DNA from: Nioella ostreopsis
GTDB lineage: Bacteria; Pseudomonadota; Alphaproteobacteria; Rhodobacterales; Rhodobacteraceae
Direction: 5' to 3'
Assembly (NCBI RefSeq): GCF_004000255.1
Contig: NZ_RCIQ01000009.1
Span: 62,001 to 126,000, forward strand
DNA: 64,000 nt
The translations under genes were made by a program, and so were the position numbers. Positions within the stretch are counted from its first letter, which is position 1; the number at the start of each line of letters is the position of its first letter. The notes under the pieces are model-generated. The model saw nothing but the letters and a program-made list of their open reading frames with translations, was not told the DNA's origin and did not search any database. This document shows positions 34,113 to 42,557 of the stretch, one piece after another.

Positions 34113-34670
34113 TCAGGCGCGTCCGGCTTCGGCGGACAGCATCAGGGGCGACACCCCCAGCTTGGCCAGGGCCGCTTCCCATTTGCCGTCCATATCGGTC
34201 CCGAAGACGATCCCCGCATCCGCGTCGCAGGTCAGCCAGCCATTCTGGCCGATCTCGGCCTCCAACTGCCCCGGTGCCCAACCCGAATAGCCAAGCGCCA
34301 TGACTGCCCTGTCAGGCCCCTCGCCATTGGCAAGGTCTTCCAGCACATCGAGAGTCGCCGTCATTCCGAAGCCACCGGGCACCCGCATCGTGCCGCCCTC
34401 GTCGCCATAGTCATCGCTGTGCAGCACAAACCCACGTCCGGTTTCGACCGGCCCGCCATAGAGGATCGGGATCTTCGGCGGCTGCATGGCCTCGATTCCC
34501 AGCTGGCTGATCATCTCGGCAAAACTGACTTCCGTGACCGGCTTGTTCACGATCAGCCCCATGGCCCCGTCATCGGAATGATCACACAGAAGGATCACCG
34601 CCCCGGCAAACCGGGGGTCACCCATTCCGGGCATGGCGATCAGAAGCTGTCCCGTCAGATATGTGGTCAT
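34113..34670 (-). CDS. YqgE/AlgH family protein (UPF0301)
   Basis: 185 residues. LTGQLLIAMPGMGDPRFAGA, VILLCDHSDDGAMGLIVNKP, YGGPVETGRGFVLH and LGYSGWAPGQLEAEI are the family signatures in order, and the length is standard. ATG at 34670 is the family start. The biochemical role is unsettled; AlgH was first linked to alginate gene control in Pseudomonas. Divergent from the DsbD-N-like gene. Confidence 0.95.
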   Translation of the reverse strand: MTTYLTGQLLIAMPGMGDPRFAGAVILLCDHSDDGAMGLIVNKPVTEVSFAEMISQLGIEAMQPPKIPILYGGPVETGRGFVLHSDDYGDEGGTMRVPGGFGMTATLDVLEDLANGEGPDRAVMALGYSGWAPGQLEAEIGQNGWLTCDADAGIVFGTDMDGKWEAALAKLGVSPLMLSAEAGRA

Positions 34671-34806
34671 GACCGATATTTTTTGTGTCTCTCCATGAAC
34701 ATGTGCGGAATTCTGCATGGGTGCAAGCGCGCAAACCTCTCCGACATGGGCCAATTCGCCAAAACGTGACTTCCCTTTGATCGACCGAGGCAATACCTGA
34801 CAGACC

Positions 34807-35637
34807 ATGAACAAATCCATCCTGTCCCGCGCGCTGATGGCGCTGACCTGCGTTCTGGCCTTGCATCTCTCGCCCGGGGCGGCCTCCGCCCAATCCGGCG
34901 TGGTGCCGGAAGACGTGGTCCAGATCGAGCTACTGGAAGGCTGGCGGCGGGACGATGGCAGCCATATGGCCGGTCTCCTGATCCGGCTCACCCCCGGCTG
35001 GAAAACCTATTGGCGCGCGCCGGGCGAAGCGGGCATTCCCCCGCGCCTGCAATTGCGCGACCGCAGCGGCCTGCTATCCGCCGCCCTGCACTGGCCGGTG
35101 CCGGAGGTGTTTCATTCGAACGGTATGCAATCCATCGGCTACAGTTCCGACGTGATCTTCCCGCTGGAACTGACCCTGGCCGAAGGCACCGGGGCCCTGC
35201 GCCTCGCGGGCCGGATAGACCTGGGCGTCTGTCACGATATCTGCATGCCGGTCTCGATTGCGCTGCGCGGCACCCTGCCCGCGGGCGGGCGTCCCGACCC
35301 CCGGATCGCCGCGGCGCTGGCCGACCGTCCCCTGACCGGGGCCGAAGCCGGGGCCGGGCGCGTGTCATGCGACCTGACCCCGATCAGCGACGGTCTGCGG
35401 GTCGTCGCCCGCATTCCCCTGCCCCGTCTTGGCAGCGCCGAAACCGTGGTCTTCGAACTGCCCGACCCGTCGATCTGGATATCCGAAGCGATGGTGGAGC
35501 GCAGCGGCGCCACGCTCACTGCCACGGCCGATATCGTCCCCCCCGATGCCGGCCCCTTCGCAATGGACCGGTCTTCCCTGAGGATGACCGTGCTGGCGGC
35601 AGGAACAGCGGTGGAACTGACCGGCTGCCAGGGGTAG
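34807..35637 (+). CDS. Secreted DsbD N-terminal-domain-like protein
   Basis: 276 residues with a signal peptide of about 28 residues ending ASA-QS. The body matches the DsbD alpha/ScsB-like periplasmic domain: HMAGLLIRLTPGWKTYWRAP, GEAGIPP, GYSSDVIFPLELT, and the cysteine pair in GVCHDICMPV. No membrane thiol-transfer domain or thioredoxin domain follows, so this is the free periplasmic domain. It may receive electrons from a CcdA/ScsB-type partner and reduce periplasmic proteins; that is inference. Convergent with the Hint array, with 21 nt between stops. Confidence 0.85.
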   Translation: MNKSILSRALMALTCVLALHLSPGAASAQSGVVPEDVVQIELLEGWRRDDGSHMAGLLIRLTPGWKTYWRAPGEAGIPPRLQLRDRSGLLSAALHWPVPEVFHSNGMQSIGYSSDVIFPLELTLAEGTGALRLAGRIDLGVCHDICMPVSIALRGTLPAGGRPDPRIAAALADRPLTGAEAGAGRVSCDLTPISDGLRVVARIPLPRLGSAETVVFELPDPSIWISEAMVERSGATLTATADIVPPDAGPFAMDRSSLRMTVLAAGTAVELTGCQG

Positions 35638-35658
35638 GCCCCGACACCGGACACGGGA

Positions 35659-36624
35659 TCAGGCCGCAACGGCCCCATTCAAGCGCGCAGCGATGCGCGC
35701 AGGCACCTGCCGGGCGCTCATCGCACGCGGATAAGACAATTCCTCCATCTCCGGCACGTCACCATAAAGCGCTTCGAATTCGGCGAAATTGTCGAAGACC
35801 CGGCGGGACACGTTGTCGATGAAGGTTTCCGCAGGCGCACCATTCGCGAGGATGATCTCGTGCTCTTCTGTCTCGACATGGTAGACGGTGTAAGCCTCTC
35901 CCATCTCGGAGAGCGGCACCCAAGTGATGGTCGTGCCGTTGACCAGCGCGCCCGCATGACAGATCACCCCATCGACCAGCATCCCGTGATCCGCCGTCAC
36001 GGTAAGGTCAGCATGCGGCAGGCCCACACCCAGAGACCCGGCAGCAAACCGCACCGGCATCAAGCGCTCGGCCGGACCAAAGCGGGTGGACACGGTCTGG
36101 CGGCCGATCCATTTCACTGGCACCCTGCGACCTTCGGAGGTCAGCACGTCGTCACCGATGCGAAGATCCTCAACCACAGTGGCCCCAGAAGGGGTAGCAA
36201 TCCTGGTTCCCGCGTGAAAGCACAGCAGCGTGGTGTCGAAATCTGCCCGGACCAGATCAGTCGACCAGTTGACGTTAATCGGGGTAGATGGCGACGGCTC
36301 GGACGAAAGCACCAGATAGTAGCCGTTGCTGCTATTGAGATAGCTCTCATAGGTATTGGACAGGAAAACCGGCGCGGGTGCCCCATTGTAGTCGAGGATA
36401 TAGCCGACATACTCCACATCCCAAGGATAACTGCCAGACGTGAAATTCGTCGGACCGGTTGAGCCGTTGAAGGTGAAGCCATCCGGACCGGTGAGCGTGA
36501 AAGTCTGGTCAGCGTCGCCGTCTGTGATTGTCCCGGTGGCTGTCATCGCATGGGTCGGCCCAAACGGCGAGAGCGTATCGTCCGCGTTGTACCAGTAGTA
36601 GTTGTTATATGTGAATGAAGCCAT
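35659..36624 (-). CDS. Hint domain-containing protein, array copy 1
   Basis: 321 residues. Residues 1-134 form a low-complexity, aromatic- and Thr/Gly/Asn-rich N-terminal domain (MASFTYNNYYWYNADD) without a Sec signal. The Hint_2 domain begins at Cys135 (CFHAGTRIATPSG) and contains VKWIGRQTVSTRFGPAERLM, the TxxH-type motif TVTADHGML, ICHAGALVNGTTI, EEHEIILANGAPAETFIDNV and the invariant tail EMEELSYPRAMSARQVP. In Hint domains the first Cys attacks its own peptide bond and the TxxH motif assists, giving autocleavage; no C-terminal extein is present. GGGAGGG precedes the ATG. Secretion by a type I-like route is possible but unproven. Confidence 0.88.
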   Translation of the reverse strand: MASFTYNNYYWYNADDTLSPFGPTHAMTATGTITDGDADQTFTLTGPDGFTFNGSTGPTNFTSGSYPWDVEYVGYILDYNGAPAPVFLSNTYESYLNSSNGYYLVLSSEPSPSTPINVNWSTDLVRADFDTTLLCFHAGTRIATPSGATVVEDLRIGDDVLTSEGRRVPVKWIGRQTVSTRFGPAERLMPVRFAAGSLGVGLPHADLTVTADHGMLVDGVICHAGALVNGTTITWVPLSEMGEAYTVYHVETEEHEIILANGAPAETFIDNVSRRVFDNFAEFEALYGDVPEMEELSYPRAMSARQVPARIAARLNGAVAA

Positions 36625-36854
36625 GGCTCAGCCCTCCCTTTTTCCGTCCGCAATCGAGGGTTGAGCCCCCCATCCTGATGTAATTGTTAATCTATTTTAA
36701 GGTTGCTGCGCGTCAATGCACGGCCGGTCCCAAAGGCGAAAATGTTTTGTGAACTCCACGGATTGCACGTCTTGAGGAAGCCGCTGCATTTTTGGACAGC
36801 GCTGCCAACGGCCCCTAGCGTGAACCGTCATGTCGGGAGAGGGGTTGAGAAGGT

Positions 36855-37769
36855 TCAGCCCGCTTTCCGCATGGACTGTAAGATCTGCAGCCGGTCACTG
36901 ACCCAGACAGGCACCTGCCGCGCGCTCATGGCGCGGGGATAGGGCAGTTCTTCCATCTCGGGCACGTCGCCATAGAGCGTTTCGAACTCGTCGAAATTGT
37001 CGAAGGCCCGGCGGGTGACATTGTCGATGAAGGTCTCGGTGCGGGCGCCATTGGCGAGGATGATCTCGTGTTCCTCGGTCTCGATATGGTAGACCGTATA
37101 GGTCTCCCCCATATCGGCCAAAGGCACCCGTATAATCGTCGTGCCATTCACAAGCGCCCCGGCATGACAGATGACGCCCTCCACCAGCATGCCATGATCT
37201 GCGGTCACCGTGAGGTCGGCAGTTGGCAGGCCATCGCCCAAAGACCCCGCCGCAAAGCGCACCGGCATCAGGCGCTCGGCAGGCCCGAAGCGGGTCGAGA
37301 CGGTCTGCCGCCCGATCCATTTGACGGGAACCAGCTGACCAGCAGCGGTCCGGATCAGATCCCCGATGTCCAGTGTTTCGACAGCGCGCGTTCCGCCGGG
37401 CACGGCGATGCCGGTGCCGGGCAGGAAGCAGACGGTGTAGGTCGACACCGTATCGATGTCGGCCAAGACCAACGGATTTGGCGGGTTGAAATCGGTAGGC
37501 TGAAATCCGTCGGGGATCAGTATGTAGAAGTCCCAGGTATCCGCCAGGACTGGCAGGTTCATGGTGCCCCCACCCGAAAGCGGCATGGCGTAGGTGCCGT
37601 AGAAATTGTCCCCATGCGACGAACCGGTCACAGCCACACCCGGCTCGAATTCGACATCCGCCTGAGAATCCGTCACCACATCGTCGGCAATTCCCACAAC
37701 CCCGGAGTTAGTGGCCGTTGTCGCGCCGCCGAAATAGTAAAACAATTGATCAAAAGTGTAGCTGGCCAT
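36855..37769 (-). CDS. Hint domain-containing protein, array copy 2
   Basis: 304 residues. The N-terminal domain (1-113) has the pattern MPLSGGGTMNLPVLADTWDF and an acidic end (LADIDTVSTYTV) shared with copies 4 and 7. The Hint domain starts at Cys114 (CFLPGTGIAVPGG), with VKWIGRQTVS, TADHGMLVEGVICHAGA and FIDNVTRRAFDNFDEF. The C-terminus VPVWVSDRLQILQSMRKAG differs from its neighbours. The ATG at 37769 follows GGAGGGC; the longer open frame has no ribosome-binding site. The 230-nt and 244-nt flanks hold no other gene. Confidence 0.87.
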   Translation of the reverse strand: MASYTFDQLFYYFGGATTATNSGVVGIADDVVTDSQADVEFEPGVAVTGSSHGDNFYGTYAMPLSGGGTMNLPVLADTWDFYILIPDGFQPTDFNPPNPLVLADIDTVSTYTVCFLPGTGIAVPGGTRAVETLDIGDLIRTAAGQLVPVKWIGRQTVSTRFGPAERLMPVRFAAGSLGDGLPTADLTVTADHGMLVEGVICHAGALVNGTTIIRVPLADMGETYTVYHIETEEHEIILANGARTETFIDNVTRRAFDNFDEFETLYGDVPEMEELPYPRAMSARQVPVWVSDRLQILQSMRKAG

Positions 37770-38013
37770 GACGCCCTCCAAAATTGGTACTCTGAATCTG
37801 ACCCGGATCTGACCGGCTTCAAGTGGACACATCCCCTTGTCGCAGGTCTTTGGGCGCGCGGCTAGTCTGGTATTCTTTACAAGGCCTTGCCTGACCGGAT
37901 CGACCGGTGCGCAACATCAAAAGGGCAACGGCGCTTGTGAAAGCCCCAACAGTCCTGAGCAGAGGGGCCTGCCTTCGCACCCTGTCCAGGCCGCGCCCCG
38001 GTCTTCGCAGACC

Positions 38014-38931
38014 TCATGCCGCAGCCCGCGTTGACAGGCTCACCTTGATCCGTTCCGGCACCTGCCTTTCGGACATCGCGCGGGGATGGGGGAGTTCTTC
38101 CATCTCCGGCACATCGCCATAGAGCGCCTCAAACTCGGCATAGTTGTCGAAAACCCGGCGGCTCACGTTGTCGATAAAGGTCTCGGCTGGGGCGCCATTG
38201 GCGAGGATGATTTCGTGTTCCTCGGTCTCGATGTGGTAGACCGTGTAGCTCTCGCCCATCTCCTGCAAAGGCACCTGCGTGATCGTCGTGCCATTCACCA
38301 GCGCGCCCGCGTGGCAGATGACGCCACCCACCAGCATCCCGTGATCGGCAGTGACCGTCAGGTCAGCGGTCGGCAGGCCCTCGCCCAGAGATCCGGCAGC
38401 GAAGCGGATCAGCCTCAGGCGGTCGGGTAGGCCAAAGACCGGCATCGCGGTCTGGCGGCCGATCCATTTGACCGGAACCACTTTGCCGTCGCAGGTCAGC
38501 ACCTCGTCGCCGATATTAAGGCTATCCACCCGCACCTCGCCGCCGGGGGTCCGGATCAGGCTGTCGGCGGCAAAGCAGAGATAGGCCGTGGCCTCGGACT
38601 GATAGGCGTTTGTGGTGCCAGAGGCTAGAATCGTCGTCTGGGTATCGCCATCCTCGTGAATGGGTACCCGGTACGTAAAACCATCACTAAACACGCCGTA
38701 TTCCGTCCCGCCGGAGGTGATTGTATAGCCGGTAAAAGTAATGGCGTTATTCGCCCACCAATCCACGCCGGCATTCAGGGTGCCGCTGTCATCGACATCG
38801 GTAATGTCGAAATCTGGGTTTCCCCACCCCAACGCATATGTCCAGGTCAGTGAGCTACCTGCCCCGCCAAGCGTGCCATTTACTGCCACGCCACCTAACT
38901 GAAACCAACCGAGTGTCGTATGAGCCGCCAT
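38014..38931 (-). CDS. Hint domain-containing protein, array copy 3
   Basis: 305 residues. N-terminal domain 1-118 (MAAHTTLGWFQLGG) with SSLTWTYALGWGNPDFDITD and NAITFTGYTITSGGTEYGVF, clearly related only to copy 6. The Hint domain starts at Cys119 (CFAADSLIRTPGG). It departs from the array consensus at TAMPVFGLPDRLRLIRFAAG, where other copies have SxRFGPAERLMPV, so this copy has partly escaped homogenisation. TADHGML and the EMEELPHPRAMSERQVP tail are kept. Confidence 0.87.
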   Translation of the reverse strand: MAAHTTLGWFQLGGVAVNGTLGGAGSSLTWTYALGWGNPDFDITDVDDSGTLNAGVDWWANNAITFTGYTITSGGTEYGVFSDGFTYRVPIHEDGDTQTTILASGTTNAYQSEATAYLCFAADSLIRTPGGEVRVDSLNIGDEVLTCDGKVVPVKWIGRQTAMPVFGLPDRLRLIRFAAGSLGEGLPTADLTVTADHGMLVGGVICHAGALVNGTTITQVPLQEMGESYTVYHIETEEHEIILANGAPAETFIDNVSRRVFDNYAEFEALYGDVPEMEELPHPRAMSERQVPERIKVSLSTRAAA

Positions 38932-39139
38932 TCTGCCTGTATCCTTTTACTTGCCAATTCGCCCCTCAGCCGAACATAGGCCTGCGCCGCCGCATCCATT
39001 CAGGCGCGCCCGGAAATTCGCGCCAGAGCCCATTCCGACTTGAGGAGTCTCTCTTTATCCCAAACTGCGATCAATGTGCGGTCCGGGAAACGTTAGGTCT
39101 TCACATCGCGGCAATCAACGCATTGTTGCCCGCACCCGA

Positions 39140-40072
39140 TCACGCCGCCCGGACGAGCCCCAGCCGCGCCCTGATGAATGGCGGCACCTGGCGGGGCGAC
39201 ATGGCGCGGGGATAGGGAAGCTCCTGCATTTCGGGAACCTCGCCATAGAGCGCCTCGAACTCCGAGTAATTATCGAAGGCGCGGCGGCTGACATTGTCGA
39301 TAAACGTCTCGGCAGGCGCGCCATTCGCTAAGATGACTTCGTGAGCCTCGGTTTCCACATGGTAGACGGTGTATGTCTCGCCCATTTCAGCCAGAGGCAC
39401 ACGCGTAATCGTCGTCCCGTTCAGCAGAGCGCCCGCGTGGCAGATCACGCCACCCACCAGCATGCCGTGATCAGCGGTCACTGTCAGGTCGGCATTCGGC
39501 AGGCCATCGCCCAGAGACCCGGCGGCGAAACGCACCGGCATCAGGCGCTCGGCAGGCCCGAAACGGGTGGACACGGTCTGGCGCCCGATCCACTTCACGG
39601 GGACATCCCGGCCATCTGCCGTTAGCACCACGTCCCCGATCCGCAGACCCTCCACTGCGACCGGACCCGCTTCCGTTGCGATCATCGTGCCTTCCGCGAA
39701 GCAGATCAGGTAGGGATCTCCGGTCAGCGCGTTGAGATCGAGCGTCGCGGGGAAGATGTAATCCGCCAAGTTCGCCCCTGCCGGGACCGGGATCACCGTG
39801 TAGCCGTTCGCCAGTTGCAGCACCGGCAGGTTCGCCGTGCCGCCCCCCTGCAAGGAGATATCGACGTCGCCCAGATAGGTGGCGTTGCTGCTGTTCACCC
39901 CGTTGACCTTGTAGATGATCGTGTCGGTGCTCTGGAACGTGCCGTCCGACGACCCGTCGCCGGTCCATTCCTCGAATTCAAGCAGCGTCGCGTTCGTACC
40001 CGACCCGCCAAGGGGAACGGTGCCGGTTCCCGGATCGTAATAGGCACTGCTGTAGAATTGAAAACTCGCCAT
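39140..40072 (-). CDS. Hint domain-containing protein, array copy 4
   Basis: 310 residues. The N-terminal domain 1-123 contains DVDISLQGGGTANLPVLQLA and IFPATLDLNALTGDP, aligning with copies 2 and 7. The Hint domain starts at Cys124 (CFAEGTMIATEAG), with VKWIGRQTVSTRFGPAERLM, TADHGMLVGGVICHAGALLN and a C-terminal EMQELPYPRAMSPRQVPPFI. All Hint motifs are intact. The 208-nt flank before copy 3 shows no gene. Confidence 0.87.
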   Translation of the reverse strand: MASFQFYSSAYYDPGTGTVPLGGSGTNATLLEFEEWTGDGSSDGTFQSTDTIIYKVNGVNSSNATYLGDVDISLQGGGTANLPVLQLANGYTVIPVPAGANLADYIFPATLDLNALTGDPYLICFAEGTMIATEAGPVAVEGLRIGDVVLTADGRDVPVKWIGRQTVSTRFGPAERLMPVRFAAGSLGDGLPNADLTVTADHGMLVGGVICHAGALLNGTTITRVPLAEMGETYTVYHVETEAHEVILANGAPAETFIDNVSRRAFDNYSEFEALYGEVPEMQELPYPRAMSPRQVPPFIRARLGLVRAA

Positions 40073-40188
40073 GGCGTCCCGTCCCGGGTTTCCAGAAAAA
40101 TATGCGCCGACAGTGCCCGCGAAGGGACCCGTCTGTCAATCGAAGCGACCCGGCGCAGGCACCGAGTCAGTTGAAAACAAGGCGGTGG

Positions 40189-41070
40189 CTACGCCGCGCA
40201 GCGGCCCGAAATCCGGTCCCGGATCCATTCCGGCACCTGCCGCGCGGACATGGCGCGGGGATAGGGCAGCTCTTCCATCTCCGGCACGTCACCGTAGAGG
40301 GCCTCGAACTCCGCGTAGTTGTCGAAGCTCCGGCGCGAGACATTGTCGATAAACGTCTCGGCTGGGGCACCATTGGCGAGGATGATTTCGTGTTCCTCGG
40401 TCTCGATATGATAGACGGTATAGGTCTCGCCCATATCGGCCAAAGGCACGCGGGTGATGGTCGCGCCATTCACCAACGCACCTGCGTGACAGATGACCCA
40501 GTCGACCAGCATCCCATGATCCGCCGTGACCGTCAGGTCGGTATGAGGCAGGCCGTCCCCAAGAGCCCCAGCGGCGAAGCGGATAGGCATCAACCGTTCG
40601 GCAGGTCCGAAGCGGGTCGCAACGGCCTGGCGACCGATCCATTTGACGGGAACCTCTCGACCGCATGCAGTCAGGATCGTGTCACCGATGCGCAGGGCTT
40701 CCACCGCCACTTCCCCAGCTGGAGTCGCGATCTGGCTCCCTGCAAGGAAGCAGTAGAGGTATGGGCCCGTCGCCTCAAAGAACACGTTCTGCCCAGACAG
40801 GTTGCTGTCAGCCAGAAGCCATGTCTGCCCTGCGCCGGTCGGGCTGGTCGAGATCATCACACCGCCCTGATCGGTCGTGCCCCTGTAGTAGAAGGTGGAG
40901 CCGCTGTATTCCACGGCGTCCCCGACGGCGGTCGATCCATCAATCGTAACGTCCGCCTCGGTTAGGGGTGTCGTGGGCGTGGAGGCGCCGGTAATGTTGT
41001 ATGCCGGCCCTTCTAGGAGGTTCGTGCTGCTCCCAATGAAATGGATGAAAGCAAAACTGTAGCTCGCCAT
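40189..41070 (-). CDS. Hint domain-containing protein, array copy 5
   Basis: 293 residues, the shortest. N-terminal domain 1-106 (MASYSFAFIHFIG) with DVTIDGSTAVGDAVEYSG, a pattern common in roseobacter Hint proteins and only faintly like copy 1. The Hint domain starts at Cys107 (CFLAGSQIATPAG). It carries small changes such as VDWVICHAGALVNGAT but keeps TADHGML, EEHEIILANGAPAETFIDNV and EMEELPYPRAMSARQVP. Gap to copy 4 is 116 nt, to copy 6 118 nt. Confidence 0.87.
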   Translation of the reverse strand: MASYSFAFIHFIGSSTNLLEGPAYNITGASTPTTPLTEADVTIDGSTAVGDAVEYSGSTFYYRGTTDQGGVMISTSPTGAGQTWLLADSNLSGQNVFFEATGPYLYCFLAGSQIATPAGEVAVEALRIGDTILTACGREVPVKWIGRQAVATRFGPAERLMPIRFAAGALGDGLPHTDLTVTADHGMLVDWVICHAGALVNGATITRVPLADMGETYTVYHIETEEHEIILANGAPAETFIDNVSRRSFDNYAEFEALYGDVPEMEELPYPRAMSARQVPEWIRDRISGRCAA

Positions 41071-41188
41071 GGTCGTCCCCCGTTTCGAAGCCTGTGGTGC
41101 GTCTCAACACCGGAAAAGGAGCGCTGGCGAGACTGTCCTCGCCGTACGACCTTTGAATGTGACGAAATGCAGTCTAGCGAGCGAACAC

Positions 41189-42121
41189 TCAGGCCGTCAA
41201 CAAAACCGCGAGACGATTGCGTAGATGTCCCGGCACCTGCCTTGCGCTCATCGCGCGGGGATAGGGCAGTTCTTCCATTTCGGGCACGTCACCGTAGAGG
41301 GCTTCGAACTCTGCAAAGTTGTCGAAGACCCGGCGCGAGACATTATCGATAAACGTCTCGGCAGGCGCGCCATTCGCAAGGATGATCTCATGGGCCTCGG
41401 TCTCGATGTGATAGACGGTGTAGGTCTCGCCCATCTCGTCCAAGGGCACCCGTGCGATCGTCGTCCCGTTCACCAAGGCCCCCGCGTGGCAGATCACGCC
41501 ATCCACCAACATGCCATGGTCGGCAGTGACTGTCAGGTTCGCATGCGGCAGACCCTCACCCAGAGACCCGGCGGCGAACCGCACCGGCATCAGCCGTTCG
41601 GCGGGGCCAAAGCGGGTCGACACGGTCTGACAGCCGATCCATTTGACGTGCACCGACCGGCCATCGCTGGTAAGGATAGTGTCACCGATCTGCAAATCTT
41701 CCACCACCCGCTCACACTCTGGCGTAGCAATCCGTGATCCGGCGGCGAAGCACAGATAGGCGGGTGCCTCAGGCTGGTAGACATTGGAGGTGCCCGGGGC
41801 AGAGATCAGGGTCTGGGTTGTTCCGTTCTGAGGCAGTGCGACGAGATATGCGTTGGTGGTGCTGTAATAAAATACCGGGTAGTCAACGCCCCCGGACTCA
41901 ATCGTATAGCCTGAGAAAACGAAGATCGGATTTGCAAAGGTATCAACTCCAACATCCAGAAGCCCGTCTTCGTCATCGTCGGTGATGTTGTGATTGAAAT
42001 CAGAATCCCCACCGGTCGTTACGCCAGTCCAGGAGATTGTGCTGCCAGATGTTCCAAACGTACCGCTAGTCGTAACCCCTTGGAGAACGACGTATCCTTC
42101 CGTGCTGTAGTTGACCGCCAT
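41189..42121 (-). CDS. Hint domain-containing protein, array copy 6
   Basis: 310 residues. N-terminal domain 1-123 (MAVNYSTEGYVVLQGV) with TISWTGVTTGGDSDFNHNIT and an Asp-rich DDDEDGLLDVGVD that could bind calcium; it pairs with copy 3. The Hint domain starts at Cys124 (CFAAGSRIATPEC) with an extra nearby cysteine, and VKWIGCQTVS replaces the usual Arg by Cys. TADHGML and the tail are kept. A copy of the RND C-terminal module lies 125 nt upstream of its start. Confidence 0.87.
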   Translation of the reverse strand: MAVNYSTEGYVVLQGVTTSGTFGTSGSTISWTGVTTGGDSDFNHNITDDDEDGLLDVGVDTFANPIFVFSGYTIESGGVDYPVFYYSTTNAYLVALPQNGTTQTLISAPGTSNVYQPEAPAYLCFAAGSRIATPECERVVEDLQIGDTILTSDGRSVHVKWIGCQTVSTRFGPAERLMPVRFAAGSLGEGLPHANLTVTADHGMLVDGVICHAGALVNGTTIARVPLDEMGETYTVYHIETEAHEIILANGAPAETFIDNVSRRVFDNFAEFEALYGDVPEMEELPYPRAMSARQVPGHLRNRLAVLLTA

Positions 42122-42246
42122 CCCATCGTTCCCTGCTTTTTTGCCATTGTCCGTCTCAGGGCAAATCCAGTAAAGACATTGGCCCCCAAGTCAACAATGG
42201 TGATGGAAGTCGAGGCTTTTCGAGTCTGCAGTATCCAGCCAATGGC

Positions 42247-42489
42247 TCACACACCTGAAAGACGCCGCCGCAGGACAAGACCACCGGCAACCAGCAACCC
42301 AAGCACCCAGATTAGCAGGCTGATAACCGTAGCCCCCGCCATGAAGCTCAGGAAAGCGCCGCGCGCGCCTTCCATTGGAACAAGGCCCGCCAGCGGCCCC
42401 CACACCTGCCCCGTGACCACAAAAGCCCCAAGCGTGGCGGCAAAGGCCCCGGCAACCGCCAGAACCGCCAGCCCGACCGCCGCCGCCAT
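42247..42489 (-). pseudogene. Duplicated C-terminal two-helix module of the RND pump (fragment or small membrane protein)
   Basis: An 80-residue open frame, MAAAVGLAVLAVAGAFAATL to RRRLSGV, aligns with the last 82 residues of the RND pump at 43583. About 115 nt (roughly 42387-42501) are almost identical to the pump gene; homology stops abruptly at 42501, just upstream of the ATG. The second half is more diverged, yet the frame stays open to a stop at the equivalent place. Two membrane helices are predicted by eye. It is either the remnant of a duplication that created the copy 6 unit or a functional miniprotein; no good ribosome-binding site is visible. Confidence 0.7.
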
Positions 42490-42557
42490 CACCGGTGCGC
42501 GCGTCGCCCAGTTTGGTGCAGGATGGGTGATTGCACCCCTCCCTCTCCGTCACGCCA

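Noticed and set aside
42191-42553. 120-residue open frame overlapping the duplicated RND module in another frame
   Set aside because: Low-complexity Gly/Arg/Cys composition, and the pump-homologous frame explains the sequence.
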